A DNA stretch of 64,000 bases from Georgenia sp. M64 (GTDB taxonomy: Bacteria; Actinomycetota; Actinomycetes; Actinomycetales; Actinomycetaceae): assembly GCF_038049925.1 (NCBI RefSeq), contig NZ_CP145809.1, forward strand, positions 3,072,599 to 3,136,598, in the 5' to 3' direction. The notes below the pieces were generated by a model. That model had not been told where the DNA came from. It did not search any database and saw nothing but the letters and a program-made list of their open reading frames with translations. Within the stretch, counting starts at the first letter, position 1; each line of letters begins with the position of its first letter. Below, in pieces: positions 46,203 through 54,473 of the stretch. The translations under genes were made by a program, and so were the position numbers.

Positions 46203-46660
46203 GCGGCGTCGTCGTCGGCTCCCCGGTGCCGGGCACGGCGCTGGCCATGTCGGAGGTGCCGGACCCGGTCTTCGCGGAGTCGATCGTGGGACCTGGTGTC
46301 GCGGTGGACCCCCCGCGCGACGGGGACGTCGACGTCGTCGCCCCGTTCGAGGGCACGCTCGTCAAGCTCCACCCGCACGCGTTCGTCGTCCAGCATGCCT
46401 CCGGCCGTGCGGTGCTCGTCCACCTCGGCCTCGACACCGTCCAGCTCAAGGGTGAGGGCTTCACCCTCCACGCCGCCGAGGGCGAGAGGGTCACCGCCGG
46501 CCAGGTGCTCGTCACCTGGCGGCCCGGCGACATCGCCGAGGGCGGCCGCTCCCCGGTCAGCCCCGTCGTCGCCCTCGACACCGCACCGGGTGCGTTGAGC
46601 GCGCTCGTGGCGCCCGGCACCACCCTCGAGACCGGCGCCGCGCTCTTCGAGTGGGCCTGA
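46199..46660 (+). CDS. crr: PTS EIIA component (glucose type)
   Basis: A 153-residue phosphocarrier. Active-site His75 lies in AVLVHLGLDTV and the second conserved His60 in KLHPHAFVVQH. N-terminal VPDPVFAESIVGPGVAVDP is the family signature, so the ATG at 46199 is right even though it lacks its own Shine-Dalgarno. Phosphate flows from HPr to this protein and then to EIIB. It has its own promoter and operator and may also serve other EIIC proteins. HPr follows 121 bases downstream. Confidence 0.92.
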   Translation: MSGVVVGSPVPGTALAMSEVPDPVFAESIVGPGVAVDPPRDGDVDVVAPFEGTLVKLHPHAFVVQHASGRAVLVHLGLDTVQLKGEGFTLHAAEGERVTAGQVLVTWRPGDIAEGGRSPVSPVVALDTAPGALSALVAPGTTLETGAALFEWA

Positions 46661-46781
46661 CACCTCCGCGGTCCCGAGCCGCGCCCAGCCCACGCGGCGG
46701 CCCCCTGCCGCCGGTCCGGGCCACGCGCAGCCACGCGGCGGCGCCCTCATCCGCCCCTTCCGTCCCGACCCCAGGAGCACC

Positions 46782-47048
46782 ATGCCCCAGCGCAGCGCCG
46801 TCATCGCCTCGAGGGTGGGCCTGCACGCCCGCCCCGCCGCCGTCTTCGTCAAGGCGGCCGCCGCGACGGGGCTGGAGGTGACGATCGGCCGGCCCGGGTC
46901 CGAGCCGGTCGCGGCGGACAGCATGCTCGAGGTCATGACCCTCGGCGCCGGGCACGGCGACGAGGTGGTCCTCAGCGCCGAGGGCGACGGCGCGGAGCGG
47001 GCGCTCGAGGACCTCGCCGCCCTGCTGGCGACAGACCTGGACGCCTGA
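46782..47048 (+). CDS. ptsH: phosphocarrier protein HPr
   Basis: An 88-residue general PTS protein. His15 in GLHARPAAVFV is phosphorylated by enzyme I; Ser47 in AADSMLEVMTLGA is at the position of the regulatory serine of Gram-positive HPr. Preceded by CAGGAG before ATG 46782. Enzyme I is not in the window. It ends two bases from the convergent purE stop. Confidence 0.95.
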   Translation: MPQRSAVIASRVGLHARPAAVFVKAAAATGLEVTIGRPGSEPVAADSMLEVMTLGAGHGDEVVLSAEGDGAERALEDLAALLATDLDA

Positions 47049-47050
47049 CC

Positions 47051-47578
47051 TCAGGCCCCGAAGCCCACCCGCCCGCCGCGCTGGGCCCGCAGCCGGGCCC
47101 CCTTCTCCTGGGCCACCTGACGCAGGCCGTCCTGGAAGGTCACCATCTGCTCGCGCACGCCGGCGGCGCCCTCGCCCTCCCCGGCGCCGAGGATCCGGGC
47201 CGCCAGGAGGCCGGCGTTGCGGGCCCCGCCGATCGACACCGTCGCCACCGGCACCCCGGCGGGCATCTGCACGATCGAGAGCAGCGAGTCCATCCCGTCG
47301 AGGTGGCGCAGCGGCACCGGCACCCCGATCACGGGCAGGGGTGTCACCGAGGCGAGCATCCCGGGCAGGTGCGCGGCGCCACCGGCGCCGGCGACGATCA
47401 CCCGCAGGCCACGCTCGACGGCGGAACGCCCGTACTCGATCATCTCCAGCGCCATGCGGTGCGCGGAGACGACGTCCACCTCGGTCTCGACCCCGAACTC
47501 CGCGAGGACGTCGGCGGCCTCCTTCATCACCGGCCAGTCCGAGTCCGACCCCATGACGATCCCGACCACCGCACCCAT
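47051..47578 (-). CDS. purE: N5-carboxyaminoimidazole ribonucleotide mutase
   Basis: A 175-residue class I PurE, which moves the carboxyl group of N5-CAIR to give CAIR in purine synthesis. Seen: [40 protein letters not shown] and the closing AARILG. ATG 47578 has GGGAGG upstream and gives the family N-terminus. Its partner purK lies 1.8 kb to the right on the same strand, separated by two plus-strand genes, which is not the usual adjacent arrangement. Confidence 0.95.
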   Translation of the reverse strand: MGAVVGIVMGSDSDWPVMKEAADVLAEFGVETEVDVVSAHRMALEMIEYGRSAVERGLRVIVAGAGGAAHLPGMLASVTPLPVIGVPVPLRHLDGMDSLLSIVQMPAGVPVATVSIGGARNAGLLAARILGAGEGEGAAGVREQMVTFQDGLRQVAQEKGARLRAQRGGRVGFGA

Positions 47579-47676
47579 CGCTGCCTCCCGCCCGCCCGGC
47601 CGCCACGGCCGGTGCCGGCCACAGTCTCCCACGGCGACGTCTCGCCGGGCCGGGCGCGGTCACGCACACTGGTGAC

Positions 47677-48363
47677 GTGCAGACCACCCACCCGACCCGG
47701 CCGGCGACCGGTGTCCGCGCGGACGGCCGGCCCGGCTTCTGGACCCGGGCCGCGCACATCCTCGCCGTCCCCGGCGGGCGTGCGGCGCGCGCGGCCACCG
47801 ACGCGGTCGCCGTCGCCGGTGTCGTCAGTCTCGTCCTCGCGGCCGCGATGGGCCCGGTCGCCGTCGCCCTGTTCGCCCTGGTCCTGCTGGGGCTGACCGT
47901 CCCGCGGGTCCTGGGCGTGCCCGGGTGGCTCCAGGCCGCCTCGGGGACCGTCGTCGTCGTGGCCGCGTGGGCCGCCCTGCTGGGTCTGTACGAGCGGTGG
48001 TGGTGGCTGGACATCGCCGCGCACACCGCCGCGAACGGTCTGCTCGCCCTGTTCGCGTTCCGCCTCGTGGTCGCGGCCGGCCTGCTGCCGGGAACCGACG
48101 CGGCGGGTCGGGCCCGTGCAGGGGCGGTCCTGGTGACCGTGGCGCTGGGCGTGACCCTCGGCGTGGTGTGGGAGCTGGCCGAGTGGTTCGGCAACGCCTT
48201 CCTCGACGAGGGGATCCGGGTCGGCTACGAGGACACCCTGGGCGACCTCGTGGCCGGGGCCGCCGGCTCCGCGGCCGCCGGTCTGCTGCTCGCGCGCCGG
48301 CCCGCGGCGTCGCGGCGCGGGCTCTCGCGGCGCGAGCCCTCGCGGCGCCGGACCGCCCCGTGA
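47677..48363 (+). CDS. DUF2238-like membrane protein
   Basis: A 228-residue protein with about six hydrophobic segments. WWWLDIAAHTAANGLLA (about 107-123) and GVVWELAEWFGNAF...GYEDTLGDLVAGAAGSAAAG (about 166-205) carry the H and the acidic residues usual for DUF2238/YjdF-like proteins, whose function is unknown. The C-terminus is Arg-rich and cytosolic. GTG 47677 lacks a Shine-Dalgarno; CACACT ends 6 bases before it, so it may be leaderless. The stop overlaps the next gene (GTGA). Confidence 0.65.
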   Translation: MQTTHPTRPATGVRADGRPGFWTRAAHILAVPGGRAARAATDAVAVAGVVSLVLAAAMGPVAVALFALVLLGLTVPRVLGVPGWLQAASGTVVVVAAWAALLGLYERWWWLDIAAHTAANGLLALFAFRLVVAAGLLPGTDAAGRARAGAVLVTVALGVTLGVVWELAEWFGNAFLDEGIRVGYEDTLGDLVAGAAGSAAAGLLLARRPAASRRGLSRREPSRRRTAP

Positions 48364-49118
48364 GTGGCCCCGGCGGGTCGCTCGGCGCACCGGGCTCTGA
48401 GGTCGTCGTCAGCGTCGTCATCCCCGCCCGGGACGACGCCGTCGCCCTCGCCGTGTGCCTCGACGCCCTGGCCGTCCAGACGTCCGCGCCGCTGGAGGTG
48501 GTGGTCGTCGACAACGGCTCCACCGACGACACCGCCGACGTCGCCCGGTCCCACGGGGCGCGCGTGGTCCACGAACCGGTGCCCGGCATCCCGCAGGCGG
48601 CGTCGGCCGGCTATGACGCCGCCCGGGGCGACGTGATCGCCCGGCTCGACGCCGACTCCGTCCCGCCGCCGGACTGGGTGGCGCGGGTGGGTGCCGCGCT
48701 GGCCGGCGGCGCGGACGCCGTCACCGGCGTCGGGGTCTTCCACGACCTGCCGCGGGGCACGGCCCGCCTCACGGCGGCCGCCTACCTGGGGGCGTACTAC
48801 GTGCTCGGGCACGCGGCGCTCGGCCACCACGCCCTGTGGGGCTCGAACATGGCGTTCCGCCGCGAGGCGTGGCTGGAGGTGCGCTCGCAGGTCCACCGCG
48901 ACGACGCCGAGCTCCACGACGACATGGACCTCGCCTTCGTCCTGGGTCCGGGCCGCCGGGTCGTGCTGGACCGGCGGCTGGTGGTCGGCGTGTCCGGCCG
49001 GTCGGTGCGCGGCGGGGCGCAGCTCCGACGGCGGTTCCGCCGCCAGTTCCGCACGCTGGCCGTCAACTGGCGCACCGCCCCGCCGTGGCAGCGGTGGGCG
49101 GCGCGGCTGGCCGGCTGA
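48360..49118 (+). CDS. glycosyltransferase family 2 protein
   Basis: A 252-residue GT-A transferase beginning at a GTG that overlaps the upstream stop. Seen: VVVSVVIPARDDAVALAVCL, VVVVDNGSTDDTADVA, GIPQAASAGYDAARGDVIARLDADSVPPPDW (the DAD metal site), LWGSNMAFRREAW and HDDMDLAF. No membrane helix beyond a short hydrophobic patch. It may act with the DUF2238-like protein on a lipid substrate, but nothing in the sequence fixes donor or acceptor. The pair sits between purE and purK. Confidence 0.85.
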   Translation: MSGPGGSLGAPGSEVVVSVVIPARDDAVALAVCLDALAVQTSAPLEVVVVDNGSTDDTADVARSHGARVVHEPVPGIPQAASAGYDAARGDVIARLDADSVPPPDWVARVGAALAGGADAVTGVGVFHDLPRGTARLTAAAYLGAYYVLGHAALGHHALWGSNMAFRREAWLEVRSQVHRDDAELHDDMDLAFVLGPGRRVVLDRRLVVGVSGRSVRGGAQLRRRFRRQFRTLAVNWRTAPPWQRWAARLAG

Positions 49119-49163
49119 GCAGCGGGCTCGCCGGCTCAGCAGGGGGCACGCCTGCTGAGCGGC

Positions 49164-49363
49164 GACTCCGCGGGAAGCGGGACGAGTCAGCGGCTGCGGG
49201 GGTCCGACCTCGGCGCGCGGCCACGTGCTCGGCGCGAGGCCCCGAACTCGACGCACGGCCACGACCGGCGTGACTCCGCGGGAAGCGGGACGGGTCAGCG
49301 GCTGCGGGGGTCCGACCTCGGCGCGGAGCCACGTACTCGGCGCGGGGCCACGTGCTCGGCGCG
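49164..49363. repeat. intergenic direct repeats between GT2 and purK
   Basis: A ~54-bp unit starting GACTCCGCGGGAAGCGGGAC occurs at 49164 and 49272 (spacing 108, one mismatch seen). A shorter unit CCACGT(G/A)CTCGGCGCG occurs at 49221, 49329 and 49348. The whole 258-bp gap is low-complexity GC-rich DNA with no supported gene. Confidence 0.85.
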
Positions 49364-49376
49364 GACCCGCGCGGGG

Positions 49377-50594
49377 TCAGCGGTCGACGGTGTCCGGGTC
49401 GTCCGCGCCGGTCTCCTCCATGAGGGCGGCGTCGCCGCGCAGGAGCGCCACGGCCGCGTCGGCGGTGCGCCGCGCGTCCTCGAGCGTCGCACCGGTGACG
49501 GTCACGTGGCCGAGCTTGCGGCCCGGGCGCACCTCCTTGCCGTACAGGTGGACCTTCGCCTCGGGGTGGCGCGCCATGACCGCGGCGTAGGCCTCGCGCG
49601 GGTCGGCCAGGTGCGAGCCGAGCAGGTTGACCATGACCGCGGCCGGCGCACGGACCGAGGTGTCCCCCAGGGGCAGGTCGAGCACCGCGCGCAGGTGCTG
49701 CTCGAACTGGCTGGTCACCGAGCCCTCGATGGTCCAGTGACCGGAGTTGTGCGGGCGCATGGCGAGCTCGTTGACCACGAGCCGAGAGGAGCCGTCGTCG
49801 CCGTGGACCTCGAACATCTCCACCGCCAGCACCCCGACCACTCCGAGCCCGGTCGCGATGCGCTCGCCGATGGTCCTCGCCCGGTCGAGGGTCTCCTCGG
49901 AGAGGTCCGGCGCGGGCGCGAGCACCTCGGCGCAGATCCCGTGCTCCTGCACGGTCTGGACCACCGGCCAGGTGCGCACCTCGCCCGTGCCGTCCGGCCC
50001 GCCGCCCGGGCGACGGGCGACGAGGACCGCGAGCTCCTTGGTGAACGGCACCTTCTCCTCGGCGAGCAGGGCCTCGCCGGCGGCCAGAGAATCGAGCCAG
50101 TCCGCGGCCTCGTCGGCGGCATGGACGACGCGCACCCCCTTGCCGTCGTACCCGCCGCGGGCGGTCTTGACCACCACCGGCCAGCCGGTGGCCGCCCCGA
50201 ACGCGTCGAGCTCCGCGGCGTTGCGCACGGCGGCCCACGCCGGGCAGGGCGCGCCGAGCTCGGTGAGCCGGCGGCGCATGACGATTTTGTCCTGGGCGTG
50301 CACGAGGGCGTCCGGTCCGGGCCGCACGGGCACACCCTCGGCCTCGAGCTCGCGCAGCAGGTCGTTCGGGACGTGCTCGTGCTCGAAGGTGAGGACGTCC
50401 GCGCCCGCCACGAGCGAGCGGACGGCTGACGCGTCGCCGGCTGCGCCCACCGGCGCGTCGGGGACGACCTGCGCGGTGGCCACCGTGGGCGACTCCACGA
50501 GGACGCGCAGGTGCACGCCGAGGGCGATCGCCTGCTGCTGCATCATCCGGGCCAGCTGGCCCCCGCCCACGACTGCCACGATCGGTGCTCCCAC
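49377..50594 (-). CDS. purK: N5-carboxyaminoimidazole ribonucleotide synthase
   Basis: A 405-residue ATP-grasp enzyme that carboxylates AIR using ATP and bicarbonate. Seen: IVAVVGGGQLARMMQQQAIALG, TFEHEHVP, DKIVMRRRLTELGAPCP, VVVKTARGGYDGKGV (nucleotide loop), FTKELAVLVAR, VLAVEMF, VNELAMRPHNSGHWT and LPLGDT. GTG 50594 is close to the GTG of divergent gtrA, with only 34 bases between. An acidic short tail ends the protein. PurE follows downstream but not in the same operon. Confidence 0.95.
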   Translation of the reverse strand: MGAPIVAVVGGGQLARMMQQQAIALGVHLRVLVESPTVATAQVVPDAPVGAAGDASAVRSLVAGADVLTFEHEHVPNDLLRELEAEGVPVRPGPDALVHAQDKIVMRRRLTELGAPCPAWAAVRNAAELDAFGAATGWPVVVKTARGGYDGKGVRVVHAADEAADWLDSLAAGEALLAEEKVPFTKELAVLVARRPGGGPDGTGEVRTWPVVQTVQEHGICAEVLAPAPDLSEETLDRARTIGERIATGLGVVGVLAVEMFEVHGDDGSSRLVVNELAMRPHNSGHWTIEGSVTSQFEQHLRAVLDLPLGDTSVRAPAAVMVNLLGSHLADPREAYAAVMARHPEAKVHLYGKEVRPGRKLGHVTVTGATLEDARRTADAAVALLRGDAALMEETGADDPDTVDR

Positions 50595-50628
50595 GATGGG
50601 CGAGCCTATCCGCGGTTACCCTGAGGCG
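50595..50628. promoter_or_regulatory. 34-bp divergent promoter with two leaderless boxes
   Basis: For purK (minus) TAGGCT at 50608-50603 ends 8 bases before its GTG; for the GtrA gene (plus) TACCCT at 50617-50622 ends 6 bases before its GTG. The -35 region of each promoter must lie within the other gene's coding start. Confidence 0.6.
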
Positions 50629-51174
50629 GTGACGACGTTCCGCGGACAGGACGCCCCCGCGACCCCCGCGGGCACCGACCGCGCCGAGCCGGGACACCCC
50701 CGCACCGGCCTGCTCGGGCGGCTCCTGCGCGGTCAGAGCCTGCGCGCCTGGTTCGTCGAGCTGGTGCGCTTCCTCGCCGTCGGCGGCTCCGCGTACGTCG
50801 TCGACGTCGGGCTGTTCAACCTCCTGCGGTTCGGTCCCGGCGAGCTCCTCGGCGACAAGCCGCTGACGGCGAAGGTCGTCTCGGTCACCGTCGCGGTGGT
50901 CGTGGCGTGGCTGGGCAACCGGTACTGGACGTTCGCCGGCTCCCGGCAGTCCTCGCGCCGCCGGGAGCTGACGATGTTCGCCCTGGTCAACCTCGGCGGG
51001 ATGGCGATCGCCGTCGGTGTGCTCGCCGTGAGCCACTACGTGCTGGGGTTCACCTCCCCGCTGGCCGACAACATCGCGGCCAACGGGGTCGGGCTCGTGC
51101 TGGGCACCGCGTTCCGCTACGTGTGCTACCGCTACCTCGTCTTCACCGCCGACGGCGGCGCCGCCCCACGCTGA
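50629..51174 (+). CDS. GtrA family membrane protein
   Basis: A 181-residue protein with four transmembrane helices after a ~40-residue polar N-terminus. FLAVGGSAYVVDVGLFNLLRF and VVVAWLGNRYWTFAGSRQ...ELTMFALVNLGGMAIAVGV are the GtrA signatures. GtrA proteins are believed to help move polyprenyl-phosphate-linked sugars across the membrane. Its last 32 bases overlap the convergent histidine kinase gene. Confidence 0.9.
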   Translation: MTTFRGQDAPATPAGTDRAEPGHPRTGLLGRLLRGQSLRAWFVELVRFLAVGGSAYVVDVGLFNLLRFGPGELLGDKPLTAKVVSVTVAVVVAWLGNRYWTFAGSRQSSRRRELTMFALVNLGGMAIAVGVLAVSHYVLGFTSPLADNIAANGVGLVLGTAFRYVCYRYLVFTADGGAAPR

Positions 51175-52465
51175 CGAGCGCCCCCTGGGGCAGGACGACG
51201 TCGGGGTCGAGCGCGGCCGGGACGGCGTTGAGGAAGATCGTGAAGACGGGCGGGCGCCGCTGGCTCAGCTCGAGCCGGCCGCCGTCGGCGGCGACGAGGT
51301 CCCGCGCCAGGGCCAGGCCGAGGCCCGTGCCGGACCCGCCGGAGACGTGCTTGGTGAAGATGTCGGGGGCCAGCTCGTCGTCCACGCCGGGCCCGTCGTC
51401 GGAGACGTCGACGAAGACGCCCTTGCCGGTCGCGGTGGGCCGTGAGACCACCCTTGTGGTCCCCGCGCCGTAGCGCAGGGCGTTCTCCAGCAGCGTCGCC
51501 AGGACCTGGGCGAGCGAGCCCGGGGTGGCCAGGACGGCCAGGCCGGCCGCGTCGTCGAAGACGAGCTCGCGCTTGGCCTTCTTGAAGGTGCGGGCCCACT
51601 CCTCCCGCTGCTGCTCGAAGACGTCCCCGAGGTGGACCGCCTCGGTGGTGCCGCCGCCGGCGGAGCGGGAGGTGCGCAGCAGGTCCTCGACGACGCCGGT
51701 CAGGCGCTCGGTCTGCTCCAGCGCCAGGTGGGCCTCCTCGCGCACCTCGTCCTGCTCGCTGAGGGCCTCGATCTCCTCCAGGCGCATCGACAGGGCCGTC
51801 AGCGGGGTGCGCAGCTGGTGGGAGGCGTCGGCGGCGAACTGCCGCTCCGCGGCGAGGCGCCCGGCGAGCCGGTCGGAGGTGCGGGCGAGCTCGGCGGCGA
51901 CGAGGTCGATCTCCTCGATGCCGGTGGGCTTCATCCGGGGGCGCACCAGGCCCGAGCCGACCTGCTCCGCCGAGGCGGCGAGGTAGATCAGCGGCGCGGA
52001 GAGCTTGCGGGCCTGCCGCCGCGCCACCGCGAGGCCGACGGCGAACGCCGCGACGACGCCCGAGGCGACGAGCAGGACCACGCTGATCGAGCGCCAGCGC
52101 ACCTGCCACGCGTCGACGTCCATCCGCACGGTGGCGCCGGAGGGGGTGACCTGCAGGGACCGGACCACACGGTCGGTGAACACCGGCCCCGCGCGGTACT
52201 GCTCGCCGTCGGGCCCCTGGACGAGGATCCCGGCCTCGAGGTTGACGGTGCCGTCGACCCACGGCTCGAGCATCGAGTCGCTGAGCTCCTGGTCGTTGAC
52301 GAGGCGCCGCTCGATGGAGCGGCCCAGGGAGGACGCGCGCAGGTCGAGGGTGGAGCTCTCGGACTCCCACACGAGGATCGCCCCGAAGACGGCCATCGGG
52401 ACACCGAGGATGAGGACCGCCGCGGTGACCGCGACGAGGATCATCTGGGTCGCGCGGCGGCGCAC
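51143..52465 (-). CDS. two-component sensor histidine kinase
   Basis: A 440-residue membrane kinase: helix at 8-32, a short extracytoplasmic sensor region (33-125), helix at about 127-148, HAMP-like segment (150-205), HisKA with the phospho-acceptor His216 in ADASHQLRTPLTAL, and a C-terminal HATPase with LLENALRYG, DDGPGV and GGSGTGLGLALARDL. The signal is unknown. It lies 6 bases after the response regulator gene, so the two are co-transcribed from the regulator's promoter. Confidence 0.93.
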   Translation of the reverse strand: MRRRATQMILVAVTAAVLILGVPMAVFGAILVWESESSTLDLRASSLGRSIERRLVNDQELSDSMLEPWVDGTVNLEAGILVQGPDGEQYRAGPVFTDRVVRSLQVTPSGATVRMDVDAWQVRWRSISVVLLVASGVVAAFAVGLAVARRQARKLSAPLIYLAASAEQVGSGLVRPRMKPTGIEEIDLVAAELARTSDRLAGRLAAERQFAADASHQLRTPLTALSMRLEEIEALSEQDEVREEAHLALEQTERLTGVVEDLLRTSRSAGGGTTEAVHLGDVFEQQREEWARTFKKAKRELVFDDAAGLAVLATPGSLAQVLATLLENALRYGAGTTRVVSRPTATGKGVFVDVSDDGPGVDDELAPDIFTKHVSGGSGTGLGLALARDLVAADGGRLELSQRRPPVFTIFLNAVPAALDPDVVLPQGALVSVGRRRRRR

Positions 52466-52471
52466 GGGAGG

Positions 52472-53158
52472 CTAGCTCCCGGACGTCTCGAACCGGAAGC
52501 CCATCCCGCGCACGGTGGTGATGTACTTCGGGTCGTTGGCGTCGTCACCGAGCTTGCGGCGCAGCCAGGACACGTGCATGTCCAGGGTCTTCGTCGAGCC
52601 GGTGGGGTCCGTCCCCCACACCTCGCGCATGAGGGTCTCGCGGCCCACGACCGAGCCGGCGTCGCGCACGAGCACGCGCAGCAGCTCGAACTCCTTGGCC
52701 GTGAGGTGCATCTCGCGCGTGCCGCGGAAGGCGCGGTGCGCGGCGACGTCGACCCGCACGTCCTGGGCGACGAGCTCGTCCTCCTCCGTGACGTCCCCGC
52801 CCGCGCGGCGCAGCAGCGCCCGCACCCGCGCCAGGAGCTCGGCCAGGCGGAAGGGCTTGGTCACGTAGTCGTCGGCACCGGCGTCGAGGCCCACGACGAG
52901 GTCGACCTCGTCGGCCCGGGCGGTGAGGACGAGGATCGGCAGGGTCAGGCCCTGGTTGCGGATGTGGCGGGCGACGTCGAGGCCGTCCATGTCCGGCAGT
53001 CCGAGGTCGAGGACGACGAGGTCGACGCCGTTCGGCAGGTCGTCGATCGCGGCCTGGCCGGTGCCGTGGGGACGGACGTCGTACCCCTCCCGCCCGAGCG
53101 CCCGGGCCAGCGGCTCGGCGATCGCCGGGTCGTCCTCTACCAGCAGCACGTTAGTCAC
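52472..53158 (-). CDS. OmpR/PhoB-family response regulator
   Basis: A 228-residue regulator: receiver domain 1-115 with acidic pocket VEDDP (8-10), phospho-acceptor Asp51 in VVLDLGLPDMDG, Thr79 and Lys101 in VTKPF; and a C-terminal winged helix (about 130-225) with LTAKEFELLRVLVRDAGSVV, TLDMHVSWLRRKLGDD and ITTVRGMGFRF. First gene of the pair with the histidine kinase; targets not identifiable. Confidence 0.95.
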   Translation of the reverse strand: MTNVLLVEDDPAIAEPLARALGREGYDVRPHGTGQAAIDDLPNGVDLVVLDLGLPDMDGLDVARHIRNQGLTLPILVLTARADEVDLVVGLDAGADDYVTKPFRLAELLARVRALLRRAGGDVTEEDELVAQDVRVDVAAHRAFRGTREMHLTAKEFELLRVLVRDAGSVVGRETLMREVWGTDPTGSTKTLDMHVSWLRRKLGDDANDPKYITTVRGMGFRFETSGS

Positions 53159-53170
53159 GCCGTCATCGTA
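53156..53170 (-). promoter_or_regulatory. leaderless promoter box TACGAT for the two-component operon
   Basis: On the minus strand TACGAT (53170-53165) ends 6 bases before the GTG start at 53158; no Shine-Dalgarno. Confidence 0.6.
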
Positions 53171-53245
53171 GGACAGAACGTCAACAAAGGGTCAAGCCTT
53201 GCTCACCAGGTGGCGTCGTCGCAGGTCACAGGGGCGCGGCGCGCC

Positions 53246-53340
53246 CAGTGACGGGGTCTCAGGGCCGGCTCGGCCGGGCTCCCGGGCGCAGCTCGGCCGG
53301 GGCCTCGGACGCGAATCAGCCGGGCACCCCGGCGCAGCTC
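53246..53340. repeat. degenerate GC repeats downstream of the cyclase gene
   Basis: A unit resembling CGCAGCTC(G/A)(G/C)CCGGG occurs about three times, the last copy including the final codons and stop of the cyclase gene. The 180-bp gap holds this and the response-regulator promoter, nothing else that I can support. Confidence 0.55.
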
Positions 53341-54430
53341 AGCCGGGGACCCGGCGCAGCTCGTACGGCATGACCTGGCCCAGGCCCTGCAGGTCGGCGA
53401 CGTCGCGCGGGACCATCGTGTACCGGCGCGCGACAGGGGTGAGCGACATCGCCCGTGCGGTGTCCGGGTCCATGAGGATCGCACCGGGCGGGGCGACGTC
53501 GACCAGGCGCGAGGCGAGGTTGACCGTGGGCCCGAAGACGTCGCCGTTGCGCGAGAGCACCCCGCCCCACACCACGGCCGCCCGGACGGGCAGCATGTTC
53601 TCCTTCGCGTGCAGGGCCTCGATGAGGTCGACCGTCACCTCCGCCGCCGTCGGCAGGTCGTCGGCGACGTAGAGGATGGCGTCACCGATGGTCTTGACCA
53701 CGCGGGCACCGTGCGTGGTGATGACGTCGCGGGAGGTGTACTCGAAGGTCTGGACGAGGTCGGCGAGCGCGCGGGAGCCCAGCTCGGTCGACCGGCGGGT
53801 GTAGGCGACCATGTCCACGAACCCCAGCGCGCGCTGGAGGGGCAGGTGGAACGGGTCGGTGTCCGGCTGGCGCATCTCCGCCACCTCGGCCTCGGTGCGC
53901 ACCATGAGGGCTCCGAGCTGGCGGCGCCAGGCGTAGTTGAGCTGGGCCTGGAGGACGTCGACGATGCCGGGCAGCTTGTCGAGCACGACGAGCCGCGCCG
54001 AGACGTCGTCGAGCTCGAGGGTGCGGGCGGCGTGCTCGATGAGGGCCTCGGTCTGCCAGAGCACCAGCCGGTCGGTCATGTGGGACTGCGCACGCAGGAG
54101 CGAGATGACGGCCGTCATGTCGAGGCGGCCGTCGTCGACGAGCGCGGCCATCTCCTGCAGGGCGGCGACGTCGCCGTCACCGAAGAGGACGACGTCGTCC
54201 TGGACGTTGGGGAACGCCATCGCCTTCCAGAACGTCCGGGCGAGGTCCACCGACACCCCGGCCCGCTGCGCCAGCTCGATGATCGTGTACCGGGCAGGGC
54301 CGCCCAGGAGCTGGTCGAGGTGCTCGGCCACCGTGGAGGACGGCGCGCTGATCGAGCGCGCCTCGCCGATGTCGTCCGTCCGGTCCGGGACGGCCTCGGG
54401 CACGCCGCTCGTCCCTGGCTCGGTCGTCAC
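53339..54430 (-). CDS. class III adenylate cyclase with N-terminal regulatory domain (Rv1264-like)
   Basis: A 363-residue cytosolic protein. Residues about 35-135 form an all-helical domain (YTIIELAQRAGVSVDLARTFWKAMAF, DVAALQEMAALVDDGRLD, SLLRAQSHMTDRLVLWQ) like the Ad_Cy_reg domain that gives mycobacterial Rv1264 its pH control. Residues about 200-360 are the catalytic domain, with every canonical residue present: metal-binding Asp206 and Asp250 (FVDMVAYT, KTIGD), adenine-selecting Lys246 and Asp297 (GDVFG), and transition-state Asn304 and Arg308 (TVNLASR). It should therefore make cAMP as a homodimer. GTG 54430 has a leaderless-type box. No cAMP receptor in the window. Confidence 0.88.
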   Translation of the reverse strand: MTTEPGTSGVPEAVPDRTDDIGEARSISAPSSTVAEHLDQLLGGPARYTIIELAQRAGVSVDLARTFWKAMAFPNVQDDVVLFGDGDVAALQEMAALVDDGRLDMTAVISLLRAQSHMTDRLVLWQTEALIEHAARTLELDDVSARLVVLDKLPGIVDVLQAQLNYAWRRQLGALMVRTEAEVAEMRQPDTDPFHLPLQRALGFVDMVAYTRRSTELGSRALADLVQTFEYTSRDVITTHGARVVKTIGDAILYVADDLPTAAEVTVDLIEALHAKENMLPVRAAVVWGGVLSRNGDVFGPTVNLASRLVDVAPPGAILMDPDTARAMSLTPVARRYTMVPRDVADLQGLGQVMPYELRRVPG

Positions 54431-54442
54431 CGTCGCAGCCTA
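54428..54442 (-). promoter_or_regulatory. leaderless promoter box TAGGCT before the cyclase GTG
   Basis: On the minus strand TAGGCT (54442-54437) ends 6 bases before the GTG at 54430. Confidence 0.55.
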
Positions 54443-54473
54443 GCCCGCGACCCGGGCGGCACGTCGGCGGCCG

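Noticed and set aside
46164-46660. A frameshift in the EIIA gene, joining the 12-codon frame to EIIA
   Set aside because: The EIIA protein beginning at 46199 already has the full family N-terminus, so no extra coding sequence is missing; overlap by ATGA favours coupling.
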